From JAGLQA01 sp023135565 (GTDB lineage Bacteria; Acidobacteriota; Aminicenantia; UBA2199), in contig DAOWCY010000003.1 in NCBI GenBank assembly GCA_030639305.1, positions 1-64,000 on the forward strand: a DNA stretch of 64,000 bases, given 5' to 3'. Positions 7,866 to 17,087 of this stretch are shown in pieces; within the stretch, counting starts at the first letter, position 1; every line of letters begins with the position of its first letter. The notes under the pieces are model-generated. The model searched no databases and had not been told where the DNA came from. It worked only from the letters and a program-made list of their open reading frames with translations. The position numbers were made by a program, and so were the translations under genes.

Positions 7866-10800
7866 ATGAAAACTAAAAAATTATTAATACCGGTTTTATT
7901 ACTACTGGCACTCTCTTTTTCCCTGACCGCGGGGGATTTTAAACTGGATTCATATATTTTCGGCGACATCAAAGCCCGCAATATCGGCCCGGCTGTGATG
8001 AGCGGTAGGATTACCGATATCCAATGCGTGACAGATAACCCGGATATCATCTATATCGGCACTGCCAGCGGCGGCCTGTGGAAATCGAAAGACCGGGGGA
8101 TTACTCTTAAGCCGGTTTTCGATAAGTTTACTATGTCTATCGGCTGCGTGACCATAGATGAGAAAAACCCGGATACGGTCTGGGTGGGCACCGGCGAAAC
8201 CAACATGAGAAACAGCATTTCTATCGGCACCGGGCTTTACCGCACCACGGACGGCGGCACTTCCTGGAAGTTCATGGGGTTCGCCGATTCCGAAAGAATC
8301 AGTAAGGTGATTATCGACCCCAGGGACTCGAAGGTGATCTATGTGGCTGCCGCCGGTCACGTGTGGGACGACCATAAAACAAGAGGCGTCTATAAATCGA
8401 TAGACAACGGCAAAACCTGGAAACAACTCCTCTACATAGATGAAAAAACCGGCTGTATCGACTTAGATATTAATCCCAAAAACCCGGATAGCCTGCTGGC
8501 AGCTATGTGGGAATTCAGACGTAAACCTTACTTTTTTACTTCCGGCGGTAAAGGCAGCGGCCTTTTTAAGACCGACGACGGCGGCAAAACCTGGAAAAAA
8601 ATCAAAAAAGGTTTGCCCAAAGGTAACTTAGGCCGGATTGCTCTCGATTTTTCTCTTTCTCACCCGGAAATTGCCTTTGCCATCGTGGAATCCGAAGAAA
8701 AGACCGTTCTTTACAAAACCTCGGACAGCGGCAATAGCTGGCAGGAAGCAGGGGCAGGTTTCGGCATTAAAATGAGACCCTTTTACCTGGCCTGCATTAA
8801 GGTTGATCCAGTGGACCCGAAACGAATCTACAACCCCAGTTTCGTACTCTCCATCAGTAAGAATGGCGGTAAGTCTTTCGACTCTGCTTTAATGAATTTT
8901 GGCAGCGGCATGACGGTGCACCCGGACCAACATGCCATCTGGATAAATCCCAAAGACCCCAAACACATCCTGTTGGCAACCGACGGCGGTGTTTACGTAT
9001 CCTACAACAGGGCGGGTACCTTTCGCCACCTGACCAACCTGCCGGTCTCCCAATTCTATCATGTTAGTTACGACCTGGAGCTTCCCTACAATGTGTACGG
9101 CGGCCTGCAGGATAACGGCAGTTGGTATGGCCCATCGAATGTGATCGGCGGCAGTATTTTAAACAGGGATTGGAAAGAGGTGGGTTTCGGTGATGGCTTT
9201 TATGTGTTCCGCCACAGGGAAGATAAAGATATCGTCTATTATTCCTGGCAGGGAGGCATGCTGCAGAGAGTCAATGAAAAGACCAAAGAAAACGCCGCGA
9301 TCAAACCCCTGCCTTCTGAGGGCGAACCGCCCTACAGGTTCAACTGGAATGCCGCTGTGGCTTTGAGTCCCAGCAATAAAAAGACCCTCTATTTCGGGGC
9401 GCAGTTCCTTTTTAAGTCCATGGATATGGGCAGGAACTGGCAAAAAATTTCCCCGGACCTGACTACTAATGACCTCCAAAAACAGCAGCAGCACAAGTCC
9501 GGCGGGCTTACTATAGATAACACCACGGCGGAAAATCACTGTACCATAATCACTGTTTGCGAATCCCCTTTAGACGAAAATATTATCTGGGTGGGAACCG
9601 ACGACGGCAATTTGCAAGTCACTACTAATGGCGGCAAAAAATGGAAAAACGTGGTTAAAAATATCAAAGGGCTGCCAAAAAACACTTGGTGTCCTACGGT
9701 TGAAGCCGGACATTACGAAAAAGGGACGGCTTATGTGGTTTTCGACGGCCACCGCACAGGCGATAGAGCCACCTATGCGTACCGTACCGGGGATTTCGGC
9801 AAAACCTGGACCTCCCTGACTACCCCGGAACTCGAAGGCTATGCCCACGTCATCAGGGAAGATATCGTGAGACCCAACCTGCTCTTTTTGGGCACCGAAT
9901 TCGGTCTTTATGCCTCTTTCGACCGGGGCAAAAACTGGGTCTATTTTAAAGAGACCCTGCCTAAAGTGGCGGTTCGGGATATCCAGGTGCACCCCGTGGA
10001 ACATGACCTGATTTTAGGAACCCACGGCAGGGGCATATACATCCTCGATGACATCACCCCCTTAAGACACATAGAGGAAAATGTGTTTGCAAAAGATGTG
10101 GTGATCCTGCCTGCCCGGCCTTCTTTCGCGGCCCTGCCCGGCATGACTTTCGGCGGCTGGAGTCTCGGCGGCGACACCGAGTATTTCGGTGAGAATCCGC
10201 GCAGCGGCGCCACTATCACCTATTACCTAAAAAAGAGGCATATTTTCGGTGAGTTTAAACTGGAAATTTTGAACTCCAAAGGTGAAGTAATTAAAAAATT
10301 GTCCACCGGCAAGAGGCGGGGCATCAACCGGGTTTATTGGAGTATGACCTTAAAAGCTCCCAAATCAGGATCGTCCCCGGGCTTAAGCGGGATGGTTTTC
10401 AGCGGCCCAACGGTTGATCCCGGCGCCTATACGGTGCGGTTGACCAAAAACAAAAAGGTCTATACGTCGAAGATCGAACTGCTTCCCCACCGCCTGTCTA
10501 CCCACAGCGAAGCGGACCGCCGACTGCGGCAGAAAACCATCTGGAAAACCTATGCCATGCTGGAGCACATGGCTTATGTGGCAGACACTTTAAAAGATAT
10601 AAAAACTGCCCTAAAAAAGATATTGAAAAAAGAAGACAAAAAATTATCGGCAAAGACAAAGAAGTTTTTTAAAAGCCGGACGGCAAAAGCGCATGCCCTC
10701 TGGGGTGAAATGATAGACGAAGCCGGGAGTATTTACAGCAGCGAGGGATTGCAGGGTCGGGTGATCGAAATCTATTCTTCGGTCAACAGCTATGCCGGTA

Positions 10801-10988
10801 GGCCCACGGAGTCGCAACTGGCCTATATCGACAGCCTGGATAAATCGCTGGATAAAATTGAGAAAAGGTTCGATAAATTCGTAAAAGAGGATTTGGTTAA
10901 GATCAACGCCCTATTGAAAAAACAGGAAATCAAGGAGATAAAAATTCTCACGGAAGAGGAATATATAAAGAAGGCGAAGAAAGATTAA
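7866..10988 (+). CDS. Secreted VPS10/sortilin-like BNR-repeat glycosyl hydrolase-type protein
   Basis: About 1040 aa. An upstream in-frame ATG exists at 7818, but the ATG at 7866 follows an AGGAGG Shine-Dalgarno and begins a clean signal peptide (MKTKKLLIPVLLLLALSFSL), so it is chosen. The mature protein contains at least seven Asp-box motifs typical of beta-propellers: TTDGGTSW, SIDNGKTW, KTDDGGKTW, TSDSGNSW, TTNGGKKW, TGDFGKTW and SFDRGKNW, spread over residues about 100-720. This is the architecture annotated as VPS10 domain/sortilin or 'glycosyl hydrolase' in Acidobacteriota and Bacteroidota. The C-terminal ~300 residues include an Ig-like strand region (RRGINRVYWSMTLKAPKSG) and a helical lysine-rich tail. 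No catalytic residues can be assigned; it is probably periplasmic or exported, binding protein or carbohydrate. It is monocistronic with its own promoter. Confidence 0.85.
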   Translation: MKTKKLLIPVLLLLALSFSLTAGDFKLDSYIFGDIKARNIGPAVMSGRITDIQCVTDNPDIIYIGTASGGLWKSKDRGITLKPVFDKFTMSIGCVTIDEKNPDTVWVGTGETNMRNSISIGTGLYRTTDGGTSWKFMGFADSERISKVIIDPRDSKVIYVAAAGHVWDDHKTRGVYKSIDNGKTWKQLLYIDEKTGCIDLDINPKNPDSLLAAMWEFRRKPYFFTSGGKGSGLFKTDDGGKTWKKIKKGLPKGNLGRIALDFSLSHPEIAFAIVESEEKTVLYKTSDSGNSWQEAGAGFGIKMRPFYLACIKVDPVDPKRIYNPSFVLSISKNGGKSFDSALMNFGSGMTVHPDQHAIWINPKDPKHILLATDGGVYVSYNRAGTFRHLTNLPVSQFYHVSYDLELPYNVYGGLQDNGSWYGPSNVIGGSILNRDWKEVGFGDGFYVFRHREDKDIVYYSWQGGMLQRVNEKTKENAAIKPLPSEGEPPYRFNWNAAVALSPSNKKTLYFGAQFLFKSMDMGRNWQKISPDLTTNDLQKQQQHKSGGLTIDNTTAENHCTIITVCESPLDENIIWVGTDDGNLQVTTNGGKKWKNVVKNIKGLPKNTWCPTVEAGHYEKGTAYVVFDGHRTGDRATYAYRTGDFGKTWTSLTTPELEGYAHVIREDIVRPNLLFLGTEFGLYASFDRGKNWVYFKETLPKVAVRDIQVHPVEHDLILGTHGRGIYILDDITPLRHIEENVFAKDVVILPARPSFAALPGMTFGGWSLGGDTEYFGENPRSGATITYYLKKRHIFGEFKLEILNSKGEVIKKLSTGKRRGINRVYWSMTLKAPKSGSSPGLSGMVFSGPTVDPGAYTVRLTKNKKVYTSKIELLPHRLSTHSEADRRLRQKTIWKTYAMLEHMAYVADTLKDIKTALKKILKKEDKKLSAKTKKFFKSRTAKAHALWGEMIDEAGSIYSSEGLQGRVIEIYSSVNSYAGRPTESQLAYIDSLDKSLDKIEKRFDKFVKEDLVKINALLKKQEIKEIKILTEEEYIKKAKKD

Positions 10989-11064
10989 AAAGTGGAACTA
11001 TCGACTCCCGGTATGGAGCCGTAAAACTTTTATACTTAAAAGATAGCCCGTTACCCGCGGAACT

Positions 11065-11092
11065 GAGGCGCCGTAATAAATTACTGCGTCTC
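11065..11092. terminator. Hairpin between convergent genes
   Basis: GAGGCGC-C-GTAAT-AA-ATTAC-T-GCGTCTC forms a 12-bp stem with one wobble and one bulge. A second small stem (CCGGG-TTTCGT-CCCGG, 11098-11113) follows at once. The position between the convergent sortilin-like gene and the 114-aa gene suggests a terminator, but no strong T-run follows on either strand. Confidence 0.35.
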
Positions 11093-11129
11093 GGACGCCG
11101 GGTTTCGTCCCGGTTCTTTCGGGCTGCTG

Positions 11130-11474
11130 CTATCCGCGGCCCATAATTTGATCGTACTCTTTGTCGTCCACCGGCGCTAAGCGGCCTTTGCCTTTCAGGT
11201 CTGAGAGATTAATATCGGCGATGCAGCGCACCATATCGTAATTTAGTATAAGTCCTCCCTCGAAGTGTGCTGTGCCTTCTCCTTTTTCAAAATCGCAGCC
11301 CACATATTTACAATTGGGCTTATCTAATTCGATGCCCACCTCTGTACCTGTTTTGGTAAACAGGATATGGACGTAATTTCTATCGATGCATTCTTTCAAA
11401 GATTTGGCTGTCTTTTCGTGAGGAGAAGCCTCAACCGATTGCTCTTTGGTCAGTCTTTCTACTAATTCATTCAT
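11130..11474 (-). CDS. Conserved-looking small hypothetical protein
   Basis: 114 aa, family not recognised. The protein is soluble and acidic with no signal peptide or membrane segment. The N-terminal ~35 residues are helical (NELVERLTKEQSVEASPHEKTAKSLKECID), followed by a strand-rich part (YVHILFTKTGTEVGIELD, YVGCDFEKGEGTAHFEGGLILNYDMVRCIADINL). The latter resembles a small beta-sandwich or ligand-binding fold. An AACGGAGG Shine-Dalgarno six bases before the ATG supports it as a real gene. It is divergent from nothing and convergent with the preceding gene; the next minus-strand gene upstream (11594-12664) is 119 bases away, so they may be separate units. Confidence 0.65.
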   Translation of the reverse strand: MNELVERLTKEQSVEASPHEKTAKSLKECIDRNYVHILFTKTGTEVGIELDKPNCKYVGCDFEKGEGTAHFEGGLILNYDMVRCIADINLSDLKGKGRLAPVDDKEYDQIMGRG

Positions 11475-11593
11475 GTAAATCCTCCGTTATTTTTTTGGAT
11501 TTGATGTTCTATTTTAGAAAACATGTTGGTGAAGCCACATATTATCACTATCTACGGAAATAATCAAGCCCCCGGTGATTTTTTTAATGAAAC

Positions 11594-12664
11594 TTAACGG
11601 AAAAATTCTCGCAGTTCTTTGCCATAGGAGAAAAGAGAGGGGGTGCCTCCTGTATGCAGGAAAAGGACATTCTCTCCTTTCTTAAAATAGCCTTTGTCGA
11701 TCAGGTCGAGCAGCCCCACCATGGCTTTGCCCGTGTATACAGGGTCTAACAGCAGGCCTTCCGTTTCCGCCACAAGGCGGATTTTGTTCGCCGTCTCTTT
11801 GTTGAGAATGCCGTAGCCTTCTTCGATATAGTCGGTAAACACGATGATGTCTTCCGGCTCGATTTTTTTATCGACGCCCAATCCGGTCAGGGTTTCCCGG
11901 GCTATGGTTTTTATATATCGGCTTATAGTGGTTTTGTCTTCGCTGACGCTGATGCCCACGACTTTCGTTTGCGGAGAGAAAATTTTGGCTCCTGCCAGGA
12001 GACCGGCGTGAGTGCTTCCCGATCCTGTGGCTGCCACCAGCGCATCGAAGGATACCTGCTGTGACTCTGCCTGCTGTAAAATCTCCAAAAAAGCGTTAAC
12101 ATAACTCAATGCTCCTAAAGGCCGGTTCATGGAACCTTCTAAAAGCGAACCGCCGATAGGGGCGATGTAGGGTTTGTTTCCTTTTTCCTCTTCTTCTTTA
12201 TAAATGAGATCGACTATGTCTTTTATTCCCGCCAGTTCCATCAGTTTTTGCTTTTCCCCCACCTGGCAAATACGTATATCCGCGGAGAAGATAGAATCTA
12301 AAAGGGGATTACCGTCGTCGAATGTTACCTGGGAACCGGGTTTTTTCAACAGGATCAATATAGGCTTAACGCGGCATATGTTGGCCGCAGCCGCCACCTG
12401 GCGGCACCAGTTGGAATGCAGCCCGCCCCAGGTGATTATAGATTTTGCTTTTTTTTTTAGGACATCGGCCATTATCCACTCTAATTTCCGGGCCTTATTT
12501 CCTCCCATAGCCAGGCCCGTCTGGTCGTCTCTTTTAAAGAAGATGTTGACGTCTTTAAATAGGGGCGAGGGGTTTCTCATTTTTTCCAGCGGGGTAGGGA
12601 GGAAACACAGTTTTACTGTAGTCATGGCTGCCAGTTTTGTTTTTGCTTTTTTCGCCAAATTCAT
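11594..12664 (-). CDS. PLP-dependent D-cysteine desulfhydrase / ACC deaminase family
   Basis: 356 aa, a typical length for the family. It has the fold-type II PLP signature GGNKARKLEW (Lys of NKxRK forms the Schiff base), an LHSNWCRQVAAAA segment (the substrate/carboxylate-binding serine-asparagine loop), AATGSGSTHAGLLAG (phosphate-binding glycine loop), and the C-terminal VLFLHTGGTPSLFSY that closes the PLP ring-nitrogen site. Enzymes of this family convert D-cysteine to pyruvate, H2S and ammonia, or open the ring of 1-aminocyclopropane-1-carboxylate; some act on other D-amino acids. The exact substrate cannot be read from sequence alone. A GGAGCT Shine-Dalgarno precedes the ATG. It is likely cytoplasmic and monocistronic. 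Confidence 0.85.
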   Translation of the reverse strand: MNLAKKAKTKLAAMTTVKLCFLPTPLEKMRNPSPLFKDVNIFFKRDDQTGLAMGGNKARKLEWIMADVLKKKAKSIITWGGLHSNWCRQVAAAANICRVKPILILLKKPGSQVTFDDGNPLLDSIFSADIRICQVGEKQKLMELAGIKDIVDLIYKEEEEKGNKPYIAPIGGSLLEGSMNRPLGALSYVNAFLEILQQAESQQVSFDALVAATGSGSTHAGLLAGAKIFSPQTKVVGISVSEDKTTISRYIKTIARETLTGLGVDKKIEPEDIIVFTDYIEEGYGILNKETANKIRLVAETEGLLLDPVYTGKAMVGLLDLIDKGYFKKGENVLFLHTGGTPSLFSYGKELREFFR

Positions 12665-12799
12665 GTTAGCTCCTTTACTATATATTCATATCAAAGGATT
12701 TGCAAAAAGTCAACAATCTTTTCTTTTATTTTTATAAAATACCGGCTCTTGCAAAGCGGGGCTTATTTTGATATTATTTTTTATTAATAGGCTATTAAT

Positions 12800-12857
12800 T
12801 TGCCTCCGGCGGCCCTGCCGGGGGCCAAACTTTTGAAAAAGTTTGAACAAAACTTTT
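12800..12857 (-). repeat. 58-bp palindromic dispersed element, copy 3 (reverse orientation)
   Basis: Begins TTGCCTCCGGCGGCCCTGCC and ends in TTTGAACAAAACTTTTT. The central GATC is replaced by GAAC, as in copy 1. Confidence 0.9.
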
Positions 12858-12955
12858 TATTATTTAAAATCAAAGGCGCTCACCCGCTGCTCCCTGCGGC
12901 GAAGCCGCTTATTGTCCCCCCACGCGAGTGGGGTTTAGAAGCAAAAGCGTCCCCT

Positions 12956-12968
12956 GCCGCGAAGCGGC
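12956..12968. repeat. GCCGCGAAGCGGC hairpin repeat
   Basis: A 5-bp stem with a 3-base loop. It recurs at 15681-15693 and, as the reverse complement, at 40256-40268 inside the second NRPS gene. Confidence 0.7.
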
Positions 12969-13044
12969 TTATAGGCTGGGGACGCCGTCCCCCGGCGGAA
13001 CCGCTAATCGCCTCCCCGTGCGTACGGGGTTGTTGGAGTTAAAA

Positions 13045-15453
13045 ATGAAAAAAAATATTTTAGTTGTCTTCCTGATGCTTTATTTCTTAATGATAGGCTT
13101 TTCTAAAGAATCGCAAAAAACGGTTTTTCCCGGCGCGGACGAAAATACCCCCTCCAGGGCCCAGTACTTCTCCTGGATCAATAATACTAACGAAGGAGCC
13201 ACCGAGCAGCAAACTTCGGTTAACTTAGAATTCTTCCGGTGGCTGCACGATGAGTTCGACATGATCCTGGATATCTACGCGTTCGATGCCGGCGCTATCG
13301 ACGGTAAAAGGTTCTATGGCCGAGTGGATTCAGACCGCTTCCGTAAACAATTTCCAAAGGGTTTCGGACCGCTCTACCGTAAAGCCAAAGCCATGGGCAC
13401 GCGCCTGGGCGTCTGGGGCGGACCGGACGGTTTCGGCGATACGCCGGAAGAAGAAAAAGCCCGTATCGACCAGATGGTGAGCCTGTGCCGGGATTTCGAA
13501 TTCGCCCTATTCAAATTCGATGCGGTCTGCGGCCCCCTGCGTCCGGGAAAAGAAGACGCCTTCATCCGCATGATGAAATTGTGCCGGGAATACAGCCCGG
13601 ATTTGATCCTGCTCAACCACCGCCTGGGCCTGGAACGGGCGCAGCAGTATGCCACTACGTTTCTCTGGGAGGGCAGGGAAACCTATATCGACGTCTTCTC
13701 CACCAACAGGGTGACTGCGCCCCACCATCGCGCCGACGCCATCTCCCGCGGCCTGCCGCCGGGACTGAAAAGGTTCACCGAAGATCATGGCGTGTGCCTT
13801 TCCTCCTGTTTGGATTATTGGCAGGATGACCTGATTTTACAAGCCTTTAACCGCTGCCTCATCCTTTCCCCGCAGTTGTATGGCAACCCCTGGCTGCTGC
13901 GGGACGATGAGTTCCCCAAACTGGCCCGGATTTATAACCTGCACCGCCGTTACCGGGATATCCTAACGCAGGGCATGACGCTGCCCAAGAAGCGGTACGG
14001 TCCTTTTGCCGTGTCCCGGGGTAATGGAAACACACGCTTAATCACCCTGCGCAATCTCACCTGGCAGCCGGTTCAGTACACAATCAAGTTGGATAAAAAA
14101 ATCGGCATCAGCGCAAAAAACCCTATCGAAGTGCGGCAATTTTTCCCCTGCGAAAAAATTATCGGTAGGTTCGCCCCGGGCAGCAAAGTGCCGCTGACGG
14201 TACAGCCTTTCCGGGCCTGTTTGCTTTTGGCGACTGTCGAACCCTGCCCGGAAATAGGTATCTCCGGCTGCGAATATGAAGTGGTGCGCGATACACCGGA
14301 AAAACCTGTCAAGATCAAATTACTGGGTCTTCCCGGTCAAAAAAGTTCGATTAAGCTTTTGCCCGGGGGCAGGCGGTTTGTCTCGGCAGCCATCGACGGC
14401 ATAGAGGCCGGGGAACTATTAGAAGGAAAAGCGGCGCTTATCGAATTTCCCGGTAAGAAATTGCGGCGGCATTGGCACCGGGAACCGGCTGAAATGAGCC
14501 AATGCAAAATACCGAAAGACGCAGAAGCCCTCTACGAAGCCACTGTTTTTGCCGCTGACAACAACGCCTTAGAAGTGCGCTGCTTATCCCGTTCCGGCCC
14601 CAGCCGAATTTCTTATGTGCGCAAAGCGCGGCAGGCTTTTTTTATACAGCCTACTTTTGTTAAGCGGGGAGTTTGGGACGCCAACCTTTTCGACGGCGAC
14701 CGGGGCACCGGGTTCTGGCCTTCCCGGAAGTACCTGATCGACCGGCGGGTAAAAAACGGCTGCCTGCGGTTGGATTTAGGCCGTATAACCGATGTGGATC
14801 AGATTATTTTACATGTGCCCGATGAGTATTCTTTGCAGCCGCTTTTGGCGGGCGAAGGGAATCACGTAGAGGTGTCTGCGGACTTGCGTTCCTGGCAGCG
14901 GTTGACCTATTTGGCCGGGAAGCGTATGGTCATCGAATTGCCCGAACCGGTGCGTTATTTGCGTTTTCGTTATTTCCCGGACCGCATCGTAGAGATCGAA
15001 GGGCTAAAGGCTTCCGCATCCGGTGAGAGCAGCTTGTTGTCCCGGGAGGGCTGGCGTGCTTCTAATCTTTTTGCACATCCGGGGCGCATGAAACCGGTAA
15101 AAGCCTGGTCTGCCCGTGTCAAGATAGATGAATGGATAAAGGGCAGTTATTTTTGTATCGCTTTAGAAGGGGAGCACGGTGTAGAAGGCGCTTACGCGGC
15201 CTTGAAAGTGGACGGTAAGTTGGTCGGATGTCCTGACCGGGCTGCTTCGTATCCAGCGAATACCTGGGAGTATGTCAATGCTCGCCGGGACAAGAATTAT
15301 ACTTACTATGCACCTATAACTAAAGATATGATCGGGAAAAATATAGAGGTGTATGTATTGGCTTATGAGAAGAAGAAAACCCGGTTTAGGCCGCGGGTTT
15401 GGGTGACTGCTTATCCCACGCCCTATGAGGAAAAGCTGTTGGAGTTAAAGTGA
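13045..15453 (+). CDS. Secreted glycoside hydrolase-like (alpha-galactosidase-type barrel) protein with F5/8-type C domain
   Basis: 802 aa from the ATG at 13045. The frame is open from 12928, but the extension translates repeat DNA, and 13045 has a GGAGTT Shine-Dalgarno and starts a signal peptide (MKKNILVVFLMLYFLMIGFS). Residues about 30-330 look like a (beta/alpha)8 barrel of the clan-D alpha-galactosidase type: MILDIYAFDAGAIDG, KAMGTRLGVWGGPDGFG, ALFKFDAVCG (aspartate in the nucleophile-like KxD position), and LILLNHRLGLER. A beta-sandwich follows (RLITLRNLTWQPVQYTIKL). Residues about 545-690 are a discoidin/F5/8-C carbohydrate-binding module (GVWDANLFDGDRGTGFW, GCLRLDLGRITDVDQIILHV, VRYLRFRYFPDRI). 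The last ~110 residues form another beta domain. It probably acts on exported or environmental polysaccharide; the substrate is unknown. Confidence 0.75.
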   Translation: MKKNILVVFLMLYFLMIGFSKESQKTVFPGADENTPSRAQYFSWINNTNEGATEQQTSVNLEFFRWLHDEFDMILDIYAFDAGAIDGKRFYGRVDSDRFRKQFPKGFGPLYRKAKAMGTRLGVWGGPDGFGDTPEEEKARIDQMVSLCRDFEFALFKFDAVCGPLRPGKEDAFIRMMKLCREYSPDLILLNHRLGLERAQQYATTFLWEGRETYIDVFSTNRVTAPHHRADAISRGLPPGLKRFTEDHGVCLSSCLDYWQDDLILQAFNRCLILSPQLYGNPWLLRDDEFPKLARIYNLHRRYRDILTQGMTLPKKRYGPFAVSRGNGNTRLITLRNLTWQPVQYTIKLDKKIGISAKNPIEVRQFFPCEKIIGRFAPGSKVPLTVQPFRACLLLATVEPCPEIGISGCEYEVVRDTPEKPVKIKLLGLPGQKSSIKLLPGGRRFVSAAIDGIEAGELLEGKAALIEFPGKKLRRHWHREPAEMSQCKIPKDAEALYEATVFAADNNALEVRCLSRSGPSRISYVRKARQAFFIQPTFVKRGVWDANLFDGDRGTGFWPSRKYLIDRRVKNGCLRLDLGRITDVDQIILHVPDEYSLQPLLAGEGNHVEVSADLRSWQRLTYLAGKRMVIELPEPVRYLRFRYFPDRIVEIEGLKASASGESSLLSREGWRASNLFAHPGRMKPVKAWSARVKIDEWIKGSYFCIALEGEHGVEGAYAALKVDGKLVGCPDRAASYPANTWEYVNARRDKNYTYYAPITKDMIGKNIEVYVLAYEKKKTRFRPRVWVTAYPTPYEEKLLELK

Positions 15454-15730
15454 GGCAGGTTGTGTTTTTGATTTTAAACCCCGTGCGCACGGGCAGCGTG
15501 TGAGCGCTTTTGATTCTAAATCATCAGAAGTTTTTGCGGAGCTTTTTTCAAAAAGCGACCCCCCGGAGGCGAGTAAATACTTTTTTTTGCCTCCGGCGGC
15601 CCTGCCGGGGGCCAAACTTTTGAAAAAGTTTGATCAAAACTTTTGATAATTAAAATCAAAAGCGCTCACCCGCTGCCCCTGCCGCGAAGCGGCTCATGGC
15701 TGGGTGCGCCGCACCCCCGGAGGTAGGTAA
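15454..15730. repeat. Composite repeat spacer
   Basis: A mirror arrangement of the repeats around 12.8-13.0 kb: GTGAGCGCTTTTGATTCTAAAT (15500 on), a degenerate forward copy of the 58-bp element (15530-15570), a full reverse copy (15587-15645), then TTAAAATCAAAAGCGCTCACC, GCCGCGAAGCGGC (15681) and GGGTGCGCCGCACCC (15702). The AAAGCGCTCAC segments on both sides are inverted relative to each other, so the whole spacer could fold into one large structure. Confidence 0.7.
15587..15645 (-). repeat. 58-bp palindromic dispersed element, copy 4 (reverse orientation)
   Basis: TTGCCTCCGGCGGCCCTGCC through GTTTGATCAAAACTTTTG. It is complete, with the central GATC present. Confidence 0.9.
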
Positions 15731-16300
15731 ATGAAAAAAGTTAAAATAATAAGTAAAAAGAGAGTGTTCGACGACTTTTTTAAGATCGACGAAATAAAGT
15801 TGAAGCACGAACTTTATAACGGTAACATGAGCGAGCCGATGAAACGGCTCAGTTTTGAAAGGGGCGATTCCGTAGGCATGCTGGTCTGGAATAAGGAGAG
15901 TGAAAGACTCGTTCTCACCGAACAGTTCCGTTTTTGCACCTATGAGAAAGGACCGGGCTGGCTTTTAGAAATACCCGCCGGTGTAGTAGAAGCAGGCGAA
16001 GACCCGGAAGAGACGGCCCAAAGAGAGATTTTAGAAGAAACCGGGTACCGGGCCGAAAGGCTTACCCACCTTTATTCTTTTTACGTATCCCCCGGCGGAA
16101 CCACTGAAAGAATCATTCTCTATTACGCCGAAGTGGAAAACAAAGACCGGATCGAAAGCGGAGGAGGTGTAGTTTTGGAACACGAAGACATTCGTATATT
16201 GGAGCTTTCCCAGCCGGAAATGCGCGCAAAGCTGGCAGCCGGTGAAATCGTAGATGCCAAAACCCTTATCGCTTTGATGTGGTTCCAGCAAGACAGGTGA
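15731..16300 (+). CDS. NUDIX hydrolase, ADP-ribose/GDP-mannose pyrophosphatase-like
   Basis: 189 aa. The Nudix box is complete (GX5EX7REUXEEXGU): GVVEAGEDPEETAQREILEE followed by TGY. The N-terminal sheet (VKIISKKRVFDDFFKIDEIKLKHELYNG) and the phrase EQFRFCTYEKGPGWLLEIPAG match the YffH/AdpP-type nucleoside diphosphate-sugar pyrophosphatases, which split ADP-ribose or GDP-mannose to AMP/GMP and sugar phosphate. The substrate is inferred from the family. A CCGGAGGTAGG Shine-Dalgarno partly overlapping the preceding repeat supports the start. It ends 7 bases before the end of the convergent YdeI-like gene. Confidence 0.9.
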   Translation: MKKVKIISKKRVFDDFFKIDEIKLKHELYNGNMSEPMKRLSFERGDSVGMLVWNKESERLVLTEQFRFCTYEKGPGWLLEIPAGVVEAGEDPEETAQREILEETGYRAERLTHLYSFYVSPGGTTERIILYYAEVENKDRIESGGGVVLEHEDIRILELSQPEMRAKLAAGEIVDAKTLIALMWFQQDR

Positions 16301-16307
16301 TATTTGT

Positions 16308-16877
16308 TTATTTTAAGCCCAATTTCTTGCCCTGCTCTAACAATATTAACGATTCTTTCAGCCGCTGTTTTTTTGTTTGCGGACGTTTGGCCACCGTAAT
16401 CCAACCCATAAACTGCTGCCGGTACGAAGGCGCTAATCCTGCAAAAAACGCCTTTGCCCGCGGGTTTTGCTCTAAGGCTTGTTCGAGTTCCGGTGGCATC
16501 CGGAAAGACATTTGCGCTCGAACCGGTTTATCCCACAGGCCGGACTTTTTAGCTGCTTCGATTTTATCGAGACCGGGTTTCGTCATTTGGCCGGACTCGA
16601 TCATTTTTTCGGCCCGTTTTTTGTTGAGCGCCGACCAGCGGCTGCTTGTTTTGCGGGGGGTAAATTTGCGGGCATATTTTTCGTGGTCGAGCTTTTTGAT
16701 AATGCTGTCGATCCAGCCGAAGCATAGGGCTTCTTCCACGGCGTCGTCGTATCTCAGCGCCGCTTTGCCCGTGCCCTGCTTGTAGAAAACCAGCCAGATT
16801 CCCGCCGGTTCTTTGTCGCAGTTTTCGCTGAGCCATTTTCGCCATTCGGCTCTATTTTTCACGTACACTTGTTTCAT
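16308..16877 (-). CDS. YdeI/OmpD-associated family protein
   Basis: 189 aa, the usual length. Hallmarks are the N-terminal VKNRAEWRKWLSENCDK, the AVEEALCFGWIDSIIKKLD segment with the family's conserved C-F-G-W-I-D, FTPRKTSSRWSALNKKRAEK, and the C-terminal LAPSYRQQFMGWITVAKRPQTKKQRL. Members were linked to bacteriocin protection and polymyxin-stress phenotypes in enteric bacteria, but the biochemical role is not established. No clear Shine-Dalgarno precedes the ATG. It is convergent with the NUDIX gene. Confidence 0.9.
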   Translation of the reverse strand: MKQVYVKNRAEWRKWLSENCDKEPAGIWLVFYKQGTGKAALRYDDAVEEALCFGWIDSIIKKLDHEKYARKFTPRKTSSRWSALNKKRAEKMIESGQMTKPGLDKIEAAKKSGLWDKPVRAQMSFRMPPELEQALEQNPRAKAFFAGLAPSYRQQFMGWITVAKRPQTKKQRLKESLILLEQGKKLGLK

Positions 16878-17049
16878 GCTAAATCATAATACTCAAACCC
16901 GGTAAACCGGTAATAAGCTTTCTCCCGACGCCGCAGGTACACTCTAACCCCACAAAAATTTGTGTTAACCTGTGCCACTTACCAGTGACAATCTCGTTTT
17001 TTTGCGAATATTTTTTAAAATGAGACCAATGTTTCAGATGTTATAGGCT

Positions 17050-17064
17050 GCGGATGCCATCCGC
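17050..17064. repeat. GCGGATGCCATCCGC palindromic repeat
   Basis: A 6-bp stem with a 3-base loop. The reverse complement, with the flanking TATAGGCTGC, matches GCGGATGGCGTCCGCAGCC at the end of the 2-oxoacid oxidoreductase alpha gene (25931-25950) and a copy at 26090-26105, so it belongs to a dispersed family rather than being a local terminator. Confidence 0.55.
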
Positions 17065-17087
17065 TTTGTATAATCTGTGGGCTGTTT

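Larger units (their letters stand above)
12665..13044. other. Repeat-filled spacer upstream of the glycoside hydrolase-like gene
   Basis: 380 bases with no supported gene. It holds the 58-bp element (12800-12857), two versions of a GCGAAGC hairpin repeat (GCGGCGAAGCCGC at 12896 onward, GCCGCGAAGCGGC at 12956-12968) and further GC-rich inverted repeats up to 13030. Frames open through this stretch and into the downstream gene are repeat-derived. Confidence 0.7.

Noticed and set aside
7950..8426. 158-codon antisense frame inside the sortilin-like gene (and similar frames at 9159-10219)
   Set aside because: Shadow frames on the opposite strand of a clearly coding sequence.
12928..13044. N-terminal extension of the glycoside hydrolase-like gene
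   Set aside because: The 39 extra codons lie in GC-rich repeats; a ribosome binding site and signal peptide place the start at 13045.
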